From contig NW_024609880.1 in assembly GCF_016920785.2 (NCBI RefSeq), positions 51,174,296 through 51,238,295 of the forward strand: a stretch of DNA of 64,000 nt, given 5' to 3'. The DNA is from Ixodes scapularis. Taxonomy: Eukaryota > Arthropoda > Arachnida > Ixodida > Ixodidae. A program made the position numbers and the translations under genes. Shown here one piece after another: positions 32,778-43,923 of the stretch (its first letter is position 1; the number at the start of each line of letters is the position of its first letter). The notes below the pieces were generated by a model, which did no database searches, had not been told where the DNA came from, and saw nothing but the letters and a program-made list of their open reading frames with translations.

Positions 32778-33961
32778 GCGCATGCGCGGTGGATGGTGGG
32801 CAAGAAGCCCGCCGTCGCCCATAAACAAACCATTGAATTGCGTTGTTGTCGGCATCGGTGGGAGTACCCGTGCTCTTTTTCGCGTGGAATTGTTGATGCT
32901 ACGTCCTCCTAACAATGTCTGACTACTTGAGCGGCTTCAGCAAAACTAACGAGGCAAAACTTTGTGTGAATAATGTGACGTGCGGCGATTCATTTCACGT
33001 GGACGCCGCAGAATGGGCGCTAAAGCCTGACTCCCACGATGAGATTCTGCTCGCTGTTTTCAGACGCGACATTGCTCGGACTGCAAAAGCGTGGACCGTA
33101 GCTGAGATGTGGACGCCGATACTGAAAACCGCAAGTAGAATCGGGCATTACAAGTCGGTGATGGCCACCGGTAACAATAATGATAAACATCTACTTGTAT
33201 CTGTTTACACTTAACCTACTTACCCCAACCAACCTTCAAAAGTGTTTTGAGGCCTGCACTTAGTTCTTATCGCAATTACCGGGTCAACGTTGGTTTACGG
33301 GCCGCTGTCGTTTGAACGAGCTGACGACAAAAAGCAGCCAAGTTTGAAAGAGCAGACGACAGTTCGAACGCATGCGCAATGGAGTAGGGGCAAGAAGCAC
33401 CGCGTCCCGCGTCAACAAACCATTCGAATGTCACGTTGTCGGTGTCTGTGTGAGTCTGCATACTTTTTTTTCGCGTTGGAATTGTTGATTCTACGTCGTC
33501 ATCGCAATGTCTTACCACTTTAAACGCCTGAGCGAAATTATCAAGGCTCGTTACGCCGCTATAAACTTTTCGTAAATAATTTGACGTGCGGCGATTCATT
33601 CGCATGAACGCAGCAGAATGGACGCCAAAACCATGATGAGATTCTTCCAGCTATTTTCGGAAGTGACATCGCTCGTGTTGCAAAAGTGTAGAAGGTAGCG
33701 GCGATGATCGACGTCGATATTGAAAATCGGAAGCGGGAACAGACCAAACGTAACAAGTCGGTGATGGCCACCGGTACCAATGATCAACATCTTGTATCTA
33801 CTGCTTACACCGAGCCTACTTAAGTCTTTTGAGGCCTGCACTTACTTCTTATTGCAATCACCGGGTCAAAGTTTGATCTACGGGCCGCTTTTGTTTGAAC
33901 GAGCAGACGACAAAAAGCAGACGTTTGAAAGAGCAGACGAAAGTTCGAACGATCAGGCGGC
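32778..33961 (+). repeat. tandem duplication, two copies of about 590 bp
   Basis: Copy 1 (32778-33367) and copy 2 (33368-33961) align end to end: GGGCAAGAAG, TTCGCGTGGAATTGTTGAT, GACGTGCGGCGATTCATT, GTGATGGCCACCGGTA, GAGGCCTGCACTTA and GGGCCGCTG TCGTTTGAACGAG recur in order. Copy 1 has a 99-codon open frame at 32915-33214 (MSDYLSGFSKTN...) whose counterpart in copy 2 is broken by stops and indels. I do not recognise the protein; copy 2 decay suggests the frame is not maintained, or only copy 1 is. Confidence 0.8.
32915..33214 (+). other. open frame of 99 codons, function unknown
   Basis: Lies in copy 1 of the 590-bp duplication. ATG with AACA upstream, stop TAA. The residue pattern (CVNNVTCGDSFHVDAAEW...) is not one I know; there is no signal peptide, membrane segment or clear repeat. 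The duplicate 590 bp away has lost the frame. A CpG-rich region upstream (32740-32820) might be a promoter. It could equally be a transposon piece. Confidence 0.25.
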
Positions 33962-34635
33962 CGTGCGAATTTGAAGACGCACTGAACCCGTGGGTGGTTC
34001 GGACAACTTGGCGGTTTTCTCTCGTTTATGTTGGAACAAAGCAAATACATCTGGCGACCACAAAGTGTTGCCCGCGCACGCAATCGTAGTTCGACAGCGT
34101 CTGGTTTGCCCTTTTCACGGCTACTATCCACGTTCTCGGACGAACGGAGGGGTCAAAAACACATGAAAACTGATCTTCAAACCTTTCCAGACTCTCTTGG
34201 TACAACCCCCGTTGCAGCATTTTGACGAGAAGGCAGGTTTTTTGTCTCGTTTCTTCCAAGGGACCACAGGAATGCATGTCTGGCACGGCGACTTGTGCCC
34301 ACCGCACCAGACCGGAAGTGCGTCCGGCGCGCCACCACTGCCACCACCGCGGCGTGACGTAGAAGAGTTGAGTTTGAACCGCAAGCCTGCCATCCCGTGA
34401 CGTACACGGCAATGAAAATGCGGGTATATTTGAATCTTGGTAACTATTTTGAATTTCCCGAATGTGATACTGAATAGCATACCGGAAAGAGTAAAGGATG
34501 GCGGTTTCGAAAATATAGTTAGGTGGGGATGCTCAAAAAATCGCCGGAGTAGAAAACAGAAGACAATAAATGAAAGTTTTGTCTCATGCCTGCAAAGCAG
34601 CACAGTAAATGCAATAGCGGAATTGAATCACTTAC

Positions 34636-35550
34636 CTTGAAAGGTTGGAAGAGAACAACCATCCCGTGATCACGAACTTGCCCCTTCTGTTATTCTGGAG
34701 TAAACTGTGTGAGGTCAACGAATCCCTCTAAGTCACCTAAAAATACAGCACAAATGTTCAAAGTACACAGCACAGAAAAACGCTATAGCGGTGAAGAGCC
34801 ACAAATTAAGAACAGGTTCTCACCAGTTGACTTGACATCCAAGTGCTCTGAAATCTTCATCTCATCGAACACAATGCCTCCATGGCATGCGAACTTGGGC
34901 CTACATTTTATCTTCTCAGAAAGGGCATCAAATATTTTTTGGTTAAAACCAAAGCCGTCTCTGAAACCGAGAATCCTCTTTTGCAGGCACGTCAGTAGAG
35001 GCAGTGGAAGTGTTGTGCGTCGTCTAATGTGTTCATAGTGTCTCAGACTCTTCATGCGCATTTCAAGCAGCCACTCATTCGTGTCTTGCGTGCCCTTTGC
35101 AGACTTACGTCTCGCAGCTTCAAAGCAAGCAGTAGCAGCAAGCTGCTGTTTCAAAAACAGAGGGCTCTTTTTTTTTTTCTTTTTTTTTGAAAGTTTGTTT
35201 TTGACAGCTGCTCATTCTCATTTTTTATGCTCTCAAGAACATTCTGTGCTTTAGTCAATTTCCTCTTCATTAACCGTGAAGCTGCGTTTTTTGCATTGAT
35301 GATTCTTTTCTTCCTGGAGGCTGCATTTTGGCACAGTTTACGCATATACGGTGATACCTGCACACTAAGCAGGGCAATTCAGAAATCAGCGAGCATTTTG
35401 CTGAGAAGTAGCTCCCATTGAAACAATCAAAAGCTTTTGTCATAGGCTTCAGACCATAGCCGGGACACAGCTGCATCCTTCCGATCTCGAGCAACAAGAC
35501 TTCGACGTCATTTGCGCTGCTTATACTTTTGATTTTTGAATTCCTGTCCA
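34636..35550 (-). pseudogene. P-element/THAP9-like transposase, N-terminal and catalytic-start part (fossil)
   Basis: Right to left: a segment NDVEVLLLEIGRMQLCPGYG (about 35510), a basic coiled coil (MKRKLTKAQNVLESIKNENE, about 35280-35220), QQLAATACFEAARRKSAKGT, NEWLLEMRMKSLRHYEHIRR, TLPLPLLTCLQKRI, FRDGFGFN and GGIVFDEMKISEHL, where D-E-M-K carries the first catalytic acid of the RNase-H-like fold. The donor after 34824 (GTGAGA) and acceptor before 34736 (TTTTAG) join S-T-G-D-L-E-G-F-V-D-L in phase across an 87-bp intron. Exon b (34636-34736) ends MVVLFQPFK with a GTAAGT donor. An in-frame TAA in exon b and an A-run frameshift near 35180 show decay. The next blocks of this protein family appear at 24661-25875. 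Confidence 0.8.
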
Positions 35551-36083
35551 CGAAGATACTGTTGCTTTTGGAGTTGAGCCCTGTGGACCGGCAAAATCAA
35601 GCACAATGCGACGGCTCATGTGCAAAATACCTAGAGCACCTTCGTCACTCAAATGGCAATGAGCAAAGATTATTTGATCTGTGTTGCCGTCGAGGTTGAT
35701 CTTTGCAGCCATCCGCCCATCCGCCGGAACGTCGTACGTCGTTGGCGGTGTAACGTATCTGTGGCAGAGTAAACGCATCACAAAAAGTGATCTGGATACG
35801 TTATTGGTCTAAACTTACCTTCACGTCTTGCAGTGTCACAGAATCCACTTATTTTGCACCGCGACCGTAGCAGGGTTTGAATAGGTTCGACAAAGCCTTC
35901 GCGCAGCAGACGGCAGAGGCGGTGCGGTACAAAGCAGAGGGATGAAAAAAGGGGCAGACTATTCGGTTCTGGAATGCTCCAACGTTGTTGCTATGGTATG
36001 GTAACCTGCGCCTGCTCGCGTATGCCACGTGGTAGCGGGAGGAAAGACGATGGGAGGGGCGCACCGAGTACCAGACTTGGGAA
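35551..36083. other. flank of the P-like fossil, nothing firm
   Basis: A minus-strand frame (35521-35781) could be a further upstream exon of the fossil but contains no THAP signature. Nothing else seen. Confidence 0.3.
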
Positions 36084-36099
36084 GTGATCCGTTACAAGT

Positions 36100-36475
36100 T
36101 ACAACTAACGGGTTACTTGTATGCACCTCGAACAAAGAAAGGCGTCCTTCCTTTTGATTCCGCCCATTCGAAGGTTGTGAAAAGGGACATAGCCAGTTCG
36201 TGCCTCGGGGCTTCCCTCAGAAAGTCATGTTGGCACAGTGCGCAAGGCAGCTTTGAGGGGCAGATAGGGCGCCTGCAGAAGGCTGGTTTTCCGCTGAGAT
36301 ATTTGGTTCAGGTGGCAGAAAGCTTAATAAAAAGGATTAAAGGTAATCAGAAATCAAACAGCGATAGACCGACTTCGGGGCCTGTTGTCATTTCAAATAT
36401 GCACAATGTCATAGACAATCTAAAAAAGGTGGTCCAGCGCTACGATGTTCCGGTAGTTTTTTCATCGATTTAATT
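36100..36475 (+). pseudogene. Penelope-like element fragment (RT end/connecting region)
   Basis: Encodes FDSAHSKVVKRDIASSCLG, LRKSCWHSAQGSFEGQIGRL, KAGFPLRYLVQVAESLIKRI and HNVIDNLKKVVQRYDVPVVF, the segment between RT and GIY-YIG in the other copies. Open for about 125 codons, then stops. A separate GIY-YIG piece is at 38578-38640. Confidence 0.75.
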
Positions 36476-38514
36476 CCTTTAGCCCAGACGTAAAGCTCTT
36501 GTGAATAGTGAACGGGGCTTGAACATATCAGGACCAACCTGTTATCGATGACGAAGGGACCACCGGTCATTTATTAATTTATTAGATTCTACAACATGGC
36601 AACTCAATAAGAACTAAAAATATATTCTTGGATGCCCATCCATTTACTGCCAGAACACGAGGAAATATGCAAGCGAGGAAGCTTGTGAACAACGTTTCAA
36701 GTCTTTGAATAAAATCTCGTTCAAAGATCCCATCGGCAAACTACACTTCCTTTATGACATTTTAGTTTCCCCGATGAACAGTCTGGCTTTTCATAATACT
36801 TAAAATATGGAGAGAGAGAAAGCTAGATAACACCGAAATTAGTGTGCAAGCATAGAAGCTACACAGCTGCGAGAAAACCCATCATTTCACTTTTGATAAC
36901 AGGAAGTCATAAAAGCTCAAGATTTATAACAGAGAACCAAGCTGAGAAGTACCAATACCACAAATAGAAAGTCCACAAATGCAGATCCCCGATTATAATT
37001 TGTTTCCAGGTGCCTGGTATCACAAACTTTTTTGGTGAGATTTTTTCAAGAAAATAAATGTAGCTATTTATTTAAATATTTTTCTTCAATAAGTTTCTCC
37101 TTCATCACCTCAACTTAAAACTAGTTAAGAGAATTGACATAAATAAATAGGGCTCTTCCTGTTTTATTTGAGAATTAAAAACAAATGATGTTAGAATGTT
37201 GTTGGTTATCTTTGCCTGGGTATGGTATTTATCAGGTCAACTTTAGTTTTGCCTTGAAATCTCTCTAGGCGTACCTGTAACAGACGAGTTGAGGGTGAAT
37301 CCTATATCAAGCTGAATTTCGGAGGGCAAAGGTTGCTTAGGAGTGACTGGTACAAAGATTGCCTCAATAGAATCCGGCTCCGAGTCCCGGAAGGGGTCAG
37401 AGGTGACTGCTTCCTTCGTCCCACAAAATGGAAAGCCGTGATCGATGTAATTTTTTCGGTAAGACGAAGACACCGATAAAGAAATCCAGAGCTGGCAAAA
37501 TAGTGACGCTCGCTACGAACTTTCGGAAAGAACAACAACTGTACTTTTGCGATTGTGGACTGAGCGGTCTCCGACGCGCCTTTCCCTGGTGTCAAACGGT
37601 GAGTCAGTAAATTATGGCCCAAGCGTCAGTTGCGTTGACGACTTGGTGCAAACATGGTTTCGTGTAAACGCAAATGCCCCACCCCTGACTGCCCTGACCC
37701 CCCCTCCCCCTTCTCCCCCCAACCTGCTCAGGTCATGTTCACCGTCGCTCATGGCTTGCTCTTCAGTGAATCGTCTCGAAAACACGTGTTTTATTACCCA
37801 GGCTAGAGAGCCTAATCGTCGAGGCCAAAACCCGTCTTTTGATAAATCAGCTATACTGCACCCGGTGTGGCTTTTGCGAATTTGCAAAAGAAACCTGAAC
37901 CCCCGCGCCCTCAGCACATGGGGTGCGGAGTTGGAGGAAACACCGAAGAAATTGCCGTTAAAATGTCACGTAGAGTTAGGCTAGCAAAGTTGGAAAAACG
38001 GGGTGCGCGTTTGGTATTTGCCCCGTGAAAATAGTTATCCTTATTTTCTTTTCCCCTTGTCACTTTTTCCAACCACCCTATGATGTCCGCACGGCCCCCG
38101 GCAAATGCCGCACACGACGATATTGAGGGAATATTTCCACGGACAAATGAATGCGGATGCAAGAGTGCACAAAAATGAAAGGGCCCGAAGGGAAGTTGAG
38201 AACTAGTTTTTCGGGACGTTTCACCAACTTTCTACTCGGGGTTGGAGTCTGGACTTCCTCACCGAGTGCTCATTGCGGAAGACTAGGTGTTCTCAGAAAC
38301 AGGTGTGTCTTCAGTGAGGTTTGGAGGTGGGGGGTCGCAGAGGCAAAAGTAGGGCTTAGTTGCCTTTTTTTTTTTTAATTGTTTCTTCGACGGAATGCGG
38401 GGCAAGACATCTCCCTTTTTTTTATGTTTCGATAGTTACTCCCGATTTTATTTTTAAATTGTTTGCGGTTGTTTTTTCGCTTGTCAACGAACCAATGGTC
38501 ACCTTGCTTGCTCG
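36476..38514. other. non-coding, nothing recognised
   Basis: AT-rich to about 37.2 kb; several overlapping short frames at 37.2-38.3 kb without motifs. It may be inserted sequence separating the two Penelope fragments. Confidence 0.4.
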
Positions 38515-38600
38515 GGGGGGGGGGGGGCACTCTGGTTTGGAGGTGGCAACTGCCCCTTTTGCACCCCTCTGCCGACGCCTATGGTGGGCCAGACGGGCAG
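38515..38600 (+). repeat. poly(G) repeat, truncated
   Basis: About 13 G (38515-38527) followed by GCACTCTGG...CCCTCTGCCGACGCCTATGG, the right half of the poly(G)/poly(C) hairpin family seen at 14.9 and 18.5 kb. Confidence 0.5.
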
Positions 38601-38640
38601 GTGCGTAAATGATCGCACTAGGGAGGCTCAAGTGAGGGTG
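38578..38640 (+). pseudogene. Penelope GIY-YIG fragment
   Basis: The frame encodes MVGQTGRCVNDRTREAQVRV, matching YVGQTGRCINDR of the intact element. It begins in the poly(G) repeat and lasts about 60 bp. Confidence 0.6.
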
Positions 38641-39075
38641 GGTGCAACTCCTAGATTGGGGATCACGGGACATGGACGCCATTTAATTGCTAAATTTTGC
38701 TGGGAGTCTATGGGGCAAAGGGTCGTTTTCTTTCCTAACTCAGGTCATAGAGGCCCATTAAGGTGCTTCAATAATTTATACAAGGTATAAATGATTACTT
38801 TTCCATAGCCACTAGTTTTGTTGCGATAGGTTAAGTATTTTTTTAACGCGAAAAGTGGTAAATTCCGCCATCTTGGACGTTGCTGCTTGTCTGGCAACCC
38901 TTTCTCCATTGGACCTTTTTCCAGTAAGGAGTGCCTCACGGCGGTTTTGCCGCGTACTACAAATGGAGGGCAACCGAACTCGCCTTCTCCCGTAGGAACA
39001 GATTAGCGTCGCAACAGAACAGTGCCCCCCAAGAATGGCGAAAGGGCGGTCAAGGGAAAGGGTGTGCGCGTGCGC
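38641..39075. other. non-coding; contains partial copy of the palindrome arm
   Basis: TTGGACCTTTTTCCAGTAAG at 38908-38927 repeats one arm of the palindrome at 39076-39124. No other feature. Confidence 0.5.
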
Positions 39076-39124
39076 AGACGCTTACTGGAAAAAGGTCCAA
39101 TGGACCTTTTTCCAGTAAGCGTCT
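39076..39124. repeat. perfect 24-bp palindrome with 1-bp spacer
   Basis: AGACGCTTACTGGAAAAAGG... and its exact reverse complement are separated by a single A at 39100. The geometry matches the palindrome at 20077-20123 but the sequence does not. Confidence 0.95.
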
Positions 39125-39724
39125 CGGAGCGAGAAGGAAGCGAGAGAGGCTGCGCCAAGGCGTTGGTTGCTTTTAATGGGAGGAGAGAGGAGGAAAGGAG
39201 CATGGAGCAACAGGGTTGCAACAGAGCGGGCGCCTGCTTTCGTGCAGGCAACATTGGCGCATATCCTTTCTCGAATCCTCTCCCTCAGGCGCCGCCATTC
39301 AATCGCAAACGCTCTCCAGGTTTTGAGTTGCGCCCACCCTCACTAGAGCCTCCCTGGATCGCACCCGTGAGCATGCTGCCTCTACAAAAATGACGCCTTC
39401 GGGGCATCTTGCAATTCATTGTAACAGATGCTCGTCCACCCCAGCCTTCAATGACACTAAGAATTTGCCTAGATAGAAAGCTAAAGTGTCGCGAGAATTA
39501 CATGAGGCATTTGAAATTAGAACCAGGGAGAAGAAATGTATAAGTGACACGTTACATGCTCAAGACTAAGGAGTTTGAATTTTTGAAATGTGGGCTGAGC
39601 AGATAGATGAATTTTCAACAAACTTCAGTTGAGAGTGCACCTTGTCCTGTTCCCCTTCGTCCGATTCGCTGTGTTTTTTCGTTTGCAATAAACCAACTGG
39701 CCCAAATCTCCACTTTATTGCATA
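39125..39724. other. non-coding, nothing recognised
   Basis: Short frames only. ACATGCTCAAGACTAAGG near 39554 recurs near 41137, a small dispersed repeat. Confidence 0.4.
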
Positions 39725-39900
39725 GGTCACGAAACATCAATTTTTTCCGCTGAATTTAGCAGGGAAACTGAATTGGTGCATAGGTCACGTGACATATTTT
39801 TCCGCTAAATTTAGCGGGGAGGATTTGTCTAAATCTTGTTGTCAGCTCAAGTGACATTAATTTTCCCGGCGAATTTATTGAGGAAGCTTTTCGTTTATCC
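39725..39900. repeat. tandem palindrome-rich repeat (TAAATTTAGCGG family)
   Basis: Three diverged modules of about 55-60 bp, each with GCATAGGTCACGTGACA and a CCGCTAAATTTAGCGGGG-like palindrome. Shared with 24200-24310. Confidence 0.65.
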
Positions 39901-41569
39901 AGTGACAAAACTTAATCTCGGCATTCTTAACACAATGCATTCATTATGAAACCAGAAATGCTCGGAAACCTCTGCCGTTTTACAGAATAAATGCAGCCTC
40001 TTTTTAACGGATGTAGAATTTGATGGATATTTCATGGCATGGTCCCGGCAGGCAGATGTTCTGTTGTCAGTCCAGGCCTAGTGCCACTTGGACCGCCAAC
40101 CTAGTGCTGCATGAATCGCAGGTGGTCCGCACTTGTTACCCAATGTTCCTGTTGCCATACTCACTCTGTTCATTCTAGATTCATAAATTGTATTTCTACG
40201 CTAACCTTGAAATATATTTATCTTTATGCATTTTGCAATTTAGTACATTAAATACAGCACAATCCACTCTCCAAAGTTTTTTATGCAGTTTTGTGGATGC
40301 CGTGCTACATCATAGATTTGTAAAATAAGATTAGAAGAAAGGCGACTCTACCTCATGCCTTCACAGCTGCTTCACCCTTGGATATGCAGCAAGCAGAGGA
40401 AACAACAAAAGCGTAAATATAACGTCTACAAAATGTATCCTACAATGCACTCCATATGCATTCATTAAAAAAACATACTTGTACGCAGAACTCGCGGTCT
40501 TCCTCAAATCTATAATAATGCATGGGATTACGCATACTCGCATGTACAGGGTGCGGCCGTAAAGACGGGAACATTTGGCACACCCTGCAAAATTCAAATT
40601 CCAAACGTACATACCTAAAACTGGGCACGCGAACGTCATTTTGCAAAATGCTTTAGGTATATTTTTGAGAGTGCAACTTGGAGCTGTTCAAATTTAACAA
40701 AACAAAGCAAAAATGGCAGCCTTGCACGCTTATCGGTACTTGCGAACACCGAAGTCTGGTCTGTCGCAAGGTTTTTTTAAAGTGACAAATACCAGACGCT
40801 CCAGACCACAAAATATTGGTAGACAGATCTGCAAAAATTTATCGACCAAACAGAATGAGCGAAAGAACAATGCCGAATTGAGTTTGAATGTTTCATGAAG
40901 GGCGAGAGAAAATGTTTTTAATGCATTGAGGAGCAGTAGGCTTACTCGGCTCGCGAAATATTTGGCAGAGGAAGCGAATAAAAACTGTATGGAGAACCAA
41001 CGTCGCTTTGAAACTTCTGATATTGCAACACTGAAGTTTTGAAATTGTTATTTCATAAAATTGTTACAAAGCAACTTCAGTAGCGCAAACTGTCTTCACA
41101 GTGGATGCTAAAGATGTTGGCTCAAGACCACGTAACATGCTCAAGACTAAGGCGTCAGACTTCTGTGATGAGGGTAGTATCCAAAAAATTGTGCCACGAT
41201 ATGACAAATACTTTACCATTGAAAAGAATTACGTCGAAGCTTAAGGTGTGTAGAAATAATTGAAAATTGAGCATTTCACGAACATTGTGACCTTACTTTC
41301 CTTTCGCAAAGCATTGCCTACTTTCCGGATGCTGCTTGTGACTGGCAAAAGTACACAGATTTTCTCTTGTATCATATATAGTACTCAAGGGTCACCAAAC
41401 ATTTTAAATGCCCTGAAGAGACAGTACTCGACACAATACGGTAAATTATCTCACTTGCTCTCCAACATGCAACATCAAGCTTTTGCTGCAGTATGCCCCG
41501 TAACCATTCTATGGGTGGCTTGGCTCCTCTGCACGAGAAAATCCAGGTTTATCTCCACATCAGCACCAC
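39901..41569. other. non-coding, nothing recognised
   Basis: AT-rich, downstream of the sepiapterin reductase stop codon on the minus strand, so it may include that gene's 3' UTR. TACAGGGTG...CACACCCTG at 40546-40588 is a short dyad. Confidence 0.4.
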
Positions 41570-41688
41570 CTACTGGGGGTCGTAATAGTCTATGTGGTCG
41601 CCCGACGTAAACTTCTGGTCTTCGAGAATGCCGATGAGCCGACCGACTGTCTTCTCTGGTGTCAGTAGTCGACCCTCTTTGATCGTAC
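41570..41688 (-). CDS. SPR: sepiapterin reductase, exon 3 (terminal)
   Basis: 119 nt after a CTTTCAG acceptor, ending TAG at 41570-41572. It encodes T-I-K-E-G-R-L-L-T-P then EKTVGRLIGILED, QKFTSGDHIDYYD and P-Q. The C-terminal G-D-H-I-D-Y-Y-D matches the sepiapterin reductase family ending (G-x-H-V-D-F-Y-D in vertebrates, family knowledge), whose Asp contacts substrate. The phase matches exon 2 (A plus GT makes Ser). With the other exons it completes a 270-residue protein, close to the usual 260. Confidence 0.93.
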
Positions 41689-41892
41689 CTGAAAGGAAAG
41701 GGTAGCTCTTTAATAGTCAATAAAAATATCCTGCGCCAACACCGTCCAGATGTAAACTGCATGCAGTAGTACAAGTGGGTGCAGGGTGTAGCTTATCAAA
41801 GAATTCATTCAATGTTTGATTTTGCTTGTGTCCAAGCGATCAGCTGGCAGGCACAAAACAAACTGCAAAAATCGGTACAAAAACAAGCTTGA

Positions 41893-42427
41893 AGCTTGTG
41901 GGAACCACGTGTTTCCTGCATCTCTATCTAGGCCTAGCTCAGGCAGGCCGTGGGACGTTGCCATGAGGGGGTGCATCCCGGATGCGAAAGCAAAGCCACA
42001 TTCATTTGTGAACGGCTTTCCCTCGCCCTTCTCGGGTGATTTGCCTAAAGCACACCCCACGGGATCATGACTTGGATGCGTCCACCCCTCCGGGGAGCTC
42101 ACCTACATCCAACCCACCCCGGGCGCATCCATTCTTGCAGGCTATATAAGACGGCCCTAATCCAACGGGCGCGACTCTCGTTGGGGGAGGCTCTGCTCGA
42201 CGGAGCCTTCCTATCCCTATCTGATCCTCCCCCTCCATGATACTGTCAGTAGCGGCAGCGCGGACTCTGACTGGCGATCCTGTCAAAAGAGAGAGCGCCG
42301 TCATCTCCAACATTGTTGGCACTCGGGCAAGCGTGTGGCATCTAAGTCAAATAAACACGTCTTTATCCGGACCTAAGGAACCTTCTGTGTTCCTAAGTGG
42401 TACCCCCAAAGGGGAAACCCACAAGCT
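41893..42427 (+). mobile_element. solo LTR in SPR intron 2
   Basis: 527 bp (41897-42423) starting TGTGGGAACC and ending GGAAACCCACA, with a 4-bp duplication AGCT at 41893-41896 and 42424-42427. It has a core promoter (CTATATAAGAC at about 42142) and polyadenylation signal AATAAA at about 42352, in the order expected of a U3-R-U5 LTR on the plus strand. No internal sequence follows, so it is a recombination remnant. The TGTGGG/CCCACA ends and 4-bp duplication are as in the element at 60.6-63.65 kb. Confidence 0.85.
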
Positions 42428-43082
42428 TCTTGTGAGAATGACATGAGAGATAATAGGACCAGACCATGAGAATAACTGAACTAGTTGTTCCTACCACTGG
42501 AATACATAAGCCCAAAGGGAACCTGTGTGATGTGCAATACACAGATGCCTATCTTCGCTTTTCTAATAAACCAATTTTTCTCTCTCAAGAGGGTGCCTTC
42601 AGCAGGATGAATTACCACAAAGTACAATTCGCAAAAAAGTATCCAGAAAGATGCACCACCCCCGAAAGACAACCCTCCCCTATTCTTGGCATCACAATTT
42701 TTTTTTAAAAACACCAAAAGATAAATTAATATAGTAATTGCAGGGCCCTGGCAAGTGATAACCTTGGCAGAGATGGCCACGGCAAGAGATGAGCAAACAA
42801 TGGTGACTGGGAAGGACAGTCCTTGGTTCGTCACCCCTCCCAGCAATCACAAGTTTCGCAGGTCAAAAAATCTAATTAACTGAAGAATGTGTTGGTAACA
42901 TTGACTGGCAACAGAAATGTTTGTCGTCCCTTGTCCCAAATTTGTTTTATCCTTTCTGTTGCCAGACAAAATCTAAAACTAGCATTTTTTCAACTTTTTT
43001 TTTATAGCTCACCAAAAGTCAGTTGACTTCTTATTTTCACCTGATTTGCTTTCGATTTTAGGCAGGCTATCTCTTGGGATAT
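42428..43082. other. intron sequence, nothing recognised
   Basis: Part of SPR intron 2. No feature seen. Confidence 0.5.
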
Positions 43083-43923
43083 TACGGTACCAGGGATGGG
43101 CAAAATACATGCAAATATGTATTGAAATACAAATACAAAATACTTTGTCAAAAATGTATTTAATTACAAATCTAATTACATTTCCAAAAAAGCATTTAAA
43201 TACAAGATACAAATACAACCAAATGTATCTGGTCTCCTCCAAATACTTTTCCGAATACATTCCTCAAAATTTGCGTCAGCGACTTTAGGGCGCCTGCAAC
43301 GGGTTTCTGGGTATCTAATTTTGCATCGCACACTCGGGAGTCAGTGTGCGAGACTCTAGTAACGTAATAGAAATATAATCACAAAAAATATAATCAGCTT
43401 GGACGTAATAGGTGAAAAAAGTACAGAGCTTCAAGCCGCTTTTTTTGTCGATTACATTTCGGTATAGCTAGAGAATGTTTCATTGTTGCAACTCGCACCA
43501 GTTACAAAAATCTCGACGACCCGCGCATTTAGAATGTTCCAGGCAAAAATATGAATGGAAATCAGGCTGGAAAGCATCACAAGTTGTCACAGGCACTTAT
43601 TTAGCCAGTCTGCCTGTGAACGTCGATTTCGTCACTATTCTTGCCTTGGACTAGCACCGCAATCACAAAGTCACTAAACGCTTGTGCTTGATTGAAAGAC
43701 ACTGCATTCGGTGCAGAACATAGTTTTCTTCCTGCTCTGTACAGTGAAAATAAATTTGAGGGACGTATTTTCGCCCACAAAATTGTATTTAATTACAATT
43801 GTATTTGAAATACCCATGTTTTAGTATTTAAATACACACGTCAAATACATTACCCAATTCGTAATCAAATACAAATGCAAAATACACAAAGTATTTGAAA
43901 TACTGCCCATCCCTGTACGGTAC
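43083..43923. mobile_element. 825-bp hAT-type MITE in SPR intron 2
   Basis: CAGGGATGGGCAAAATAC at 43091 and GTATTTGAAATACTGCCCATCCCTG-type right end to 43915, with a perfect 8-bp target duplication TACGGTAC (43083-43090 and 43916-43923). The interior is rich in AAATACA/TGTATTT. No transposase. The perfect duplication suggests a relatively recent insertion. Confidence 0.92.

Noticed and set aside
34124..34603. 159-codon minus-strand frame just downstream of the P-like fossil
   Set aside because: Considered as the next transposase exon, but it contains none of the expected blocks and is Cys/Gly-rich by composition.
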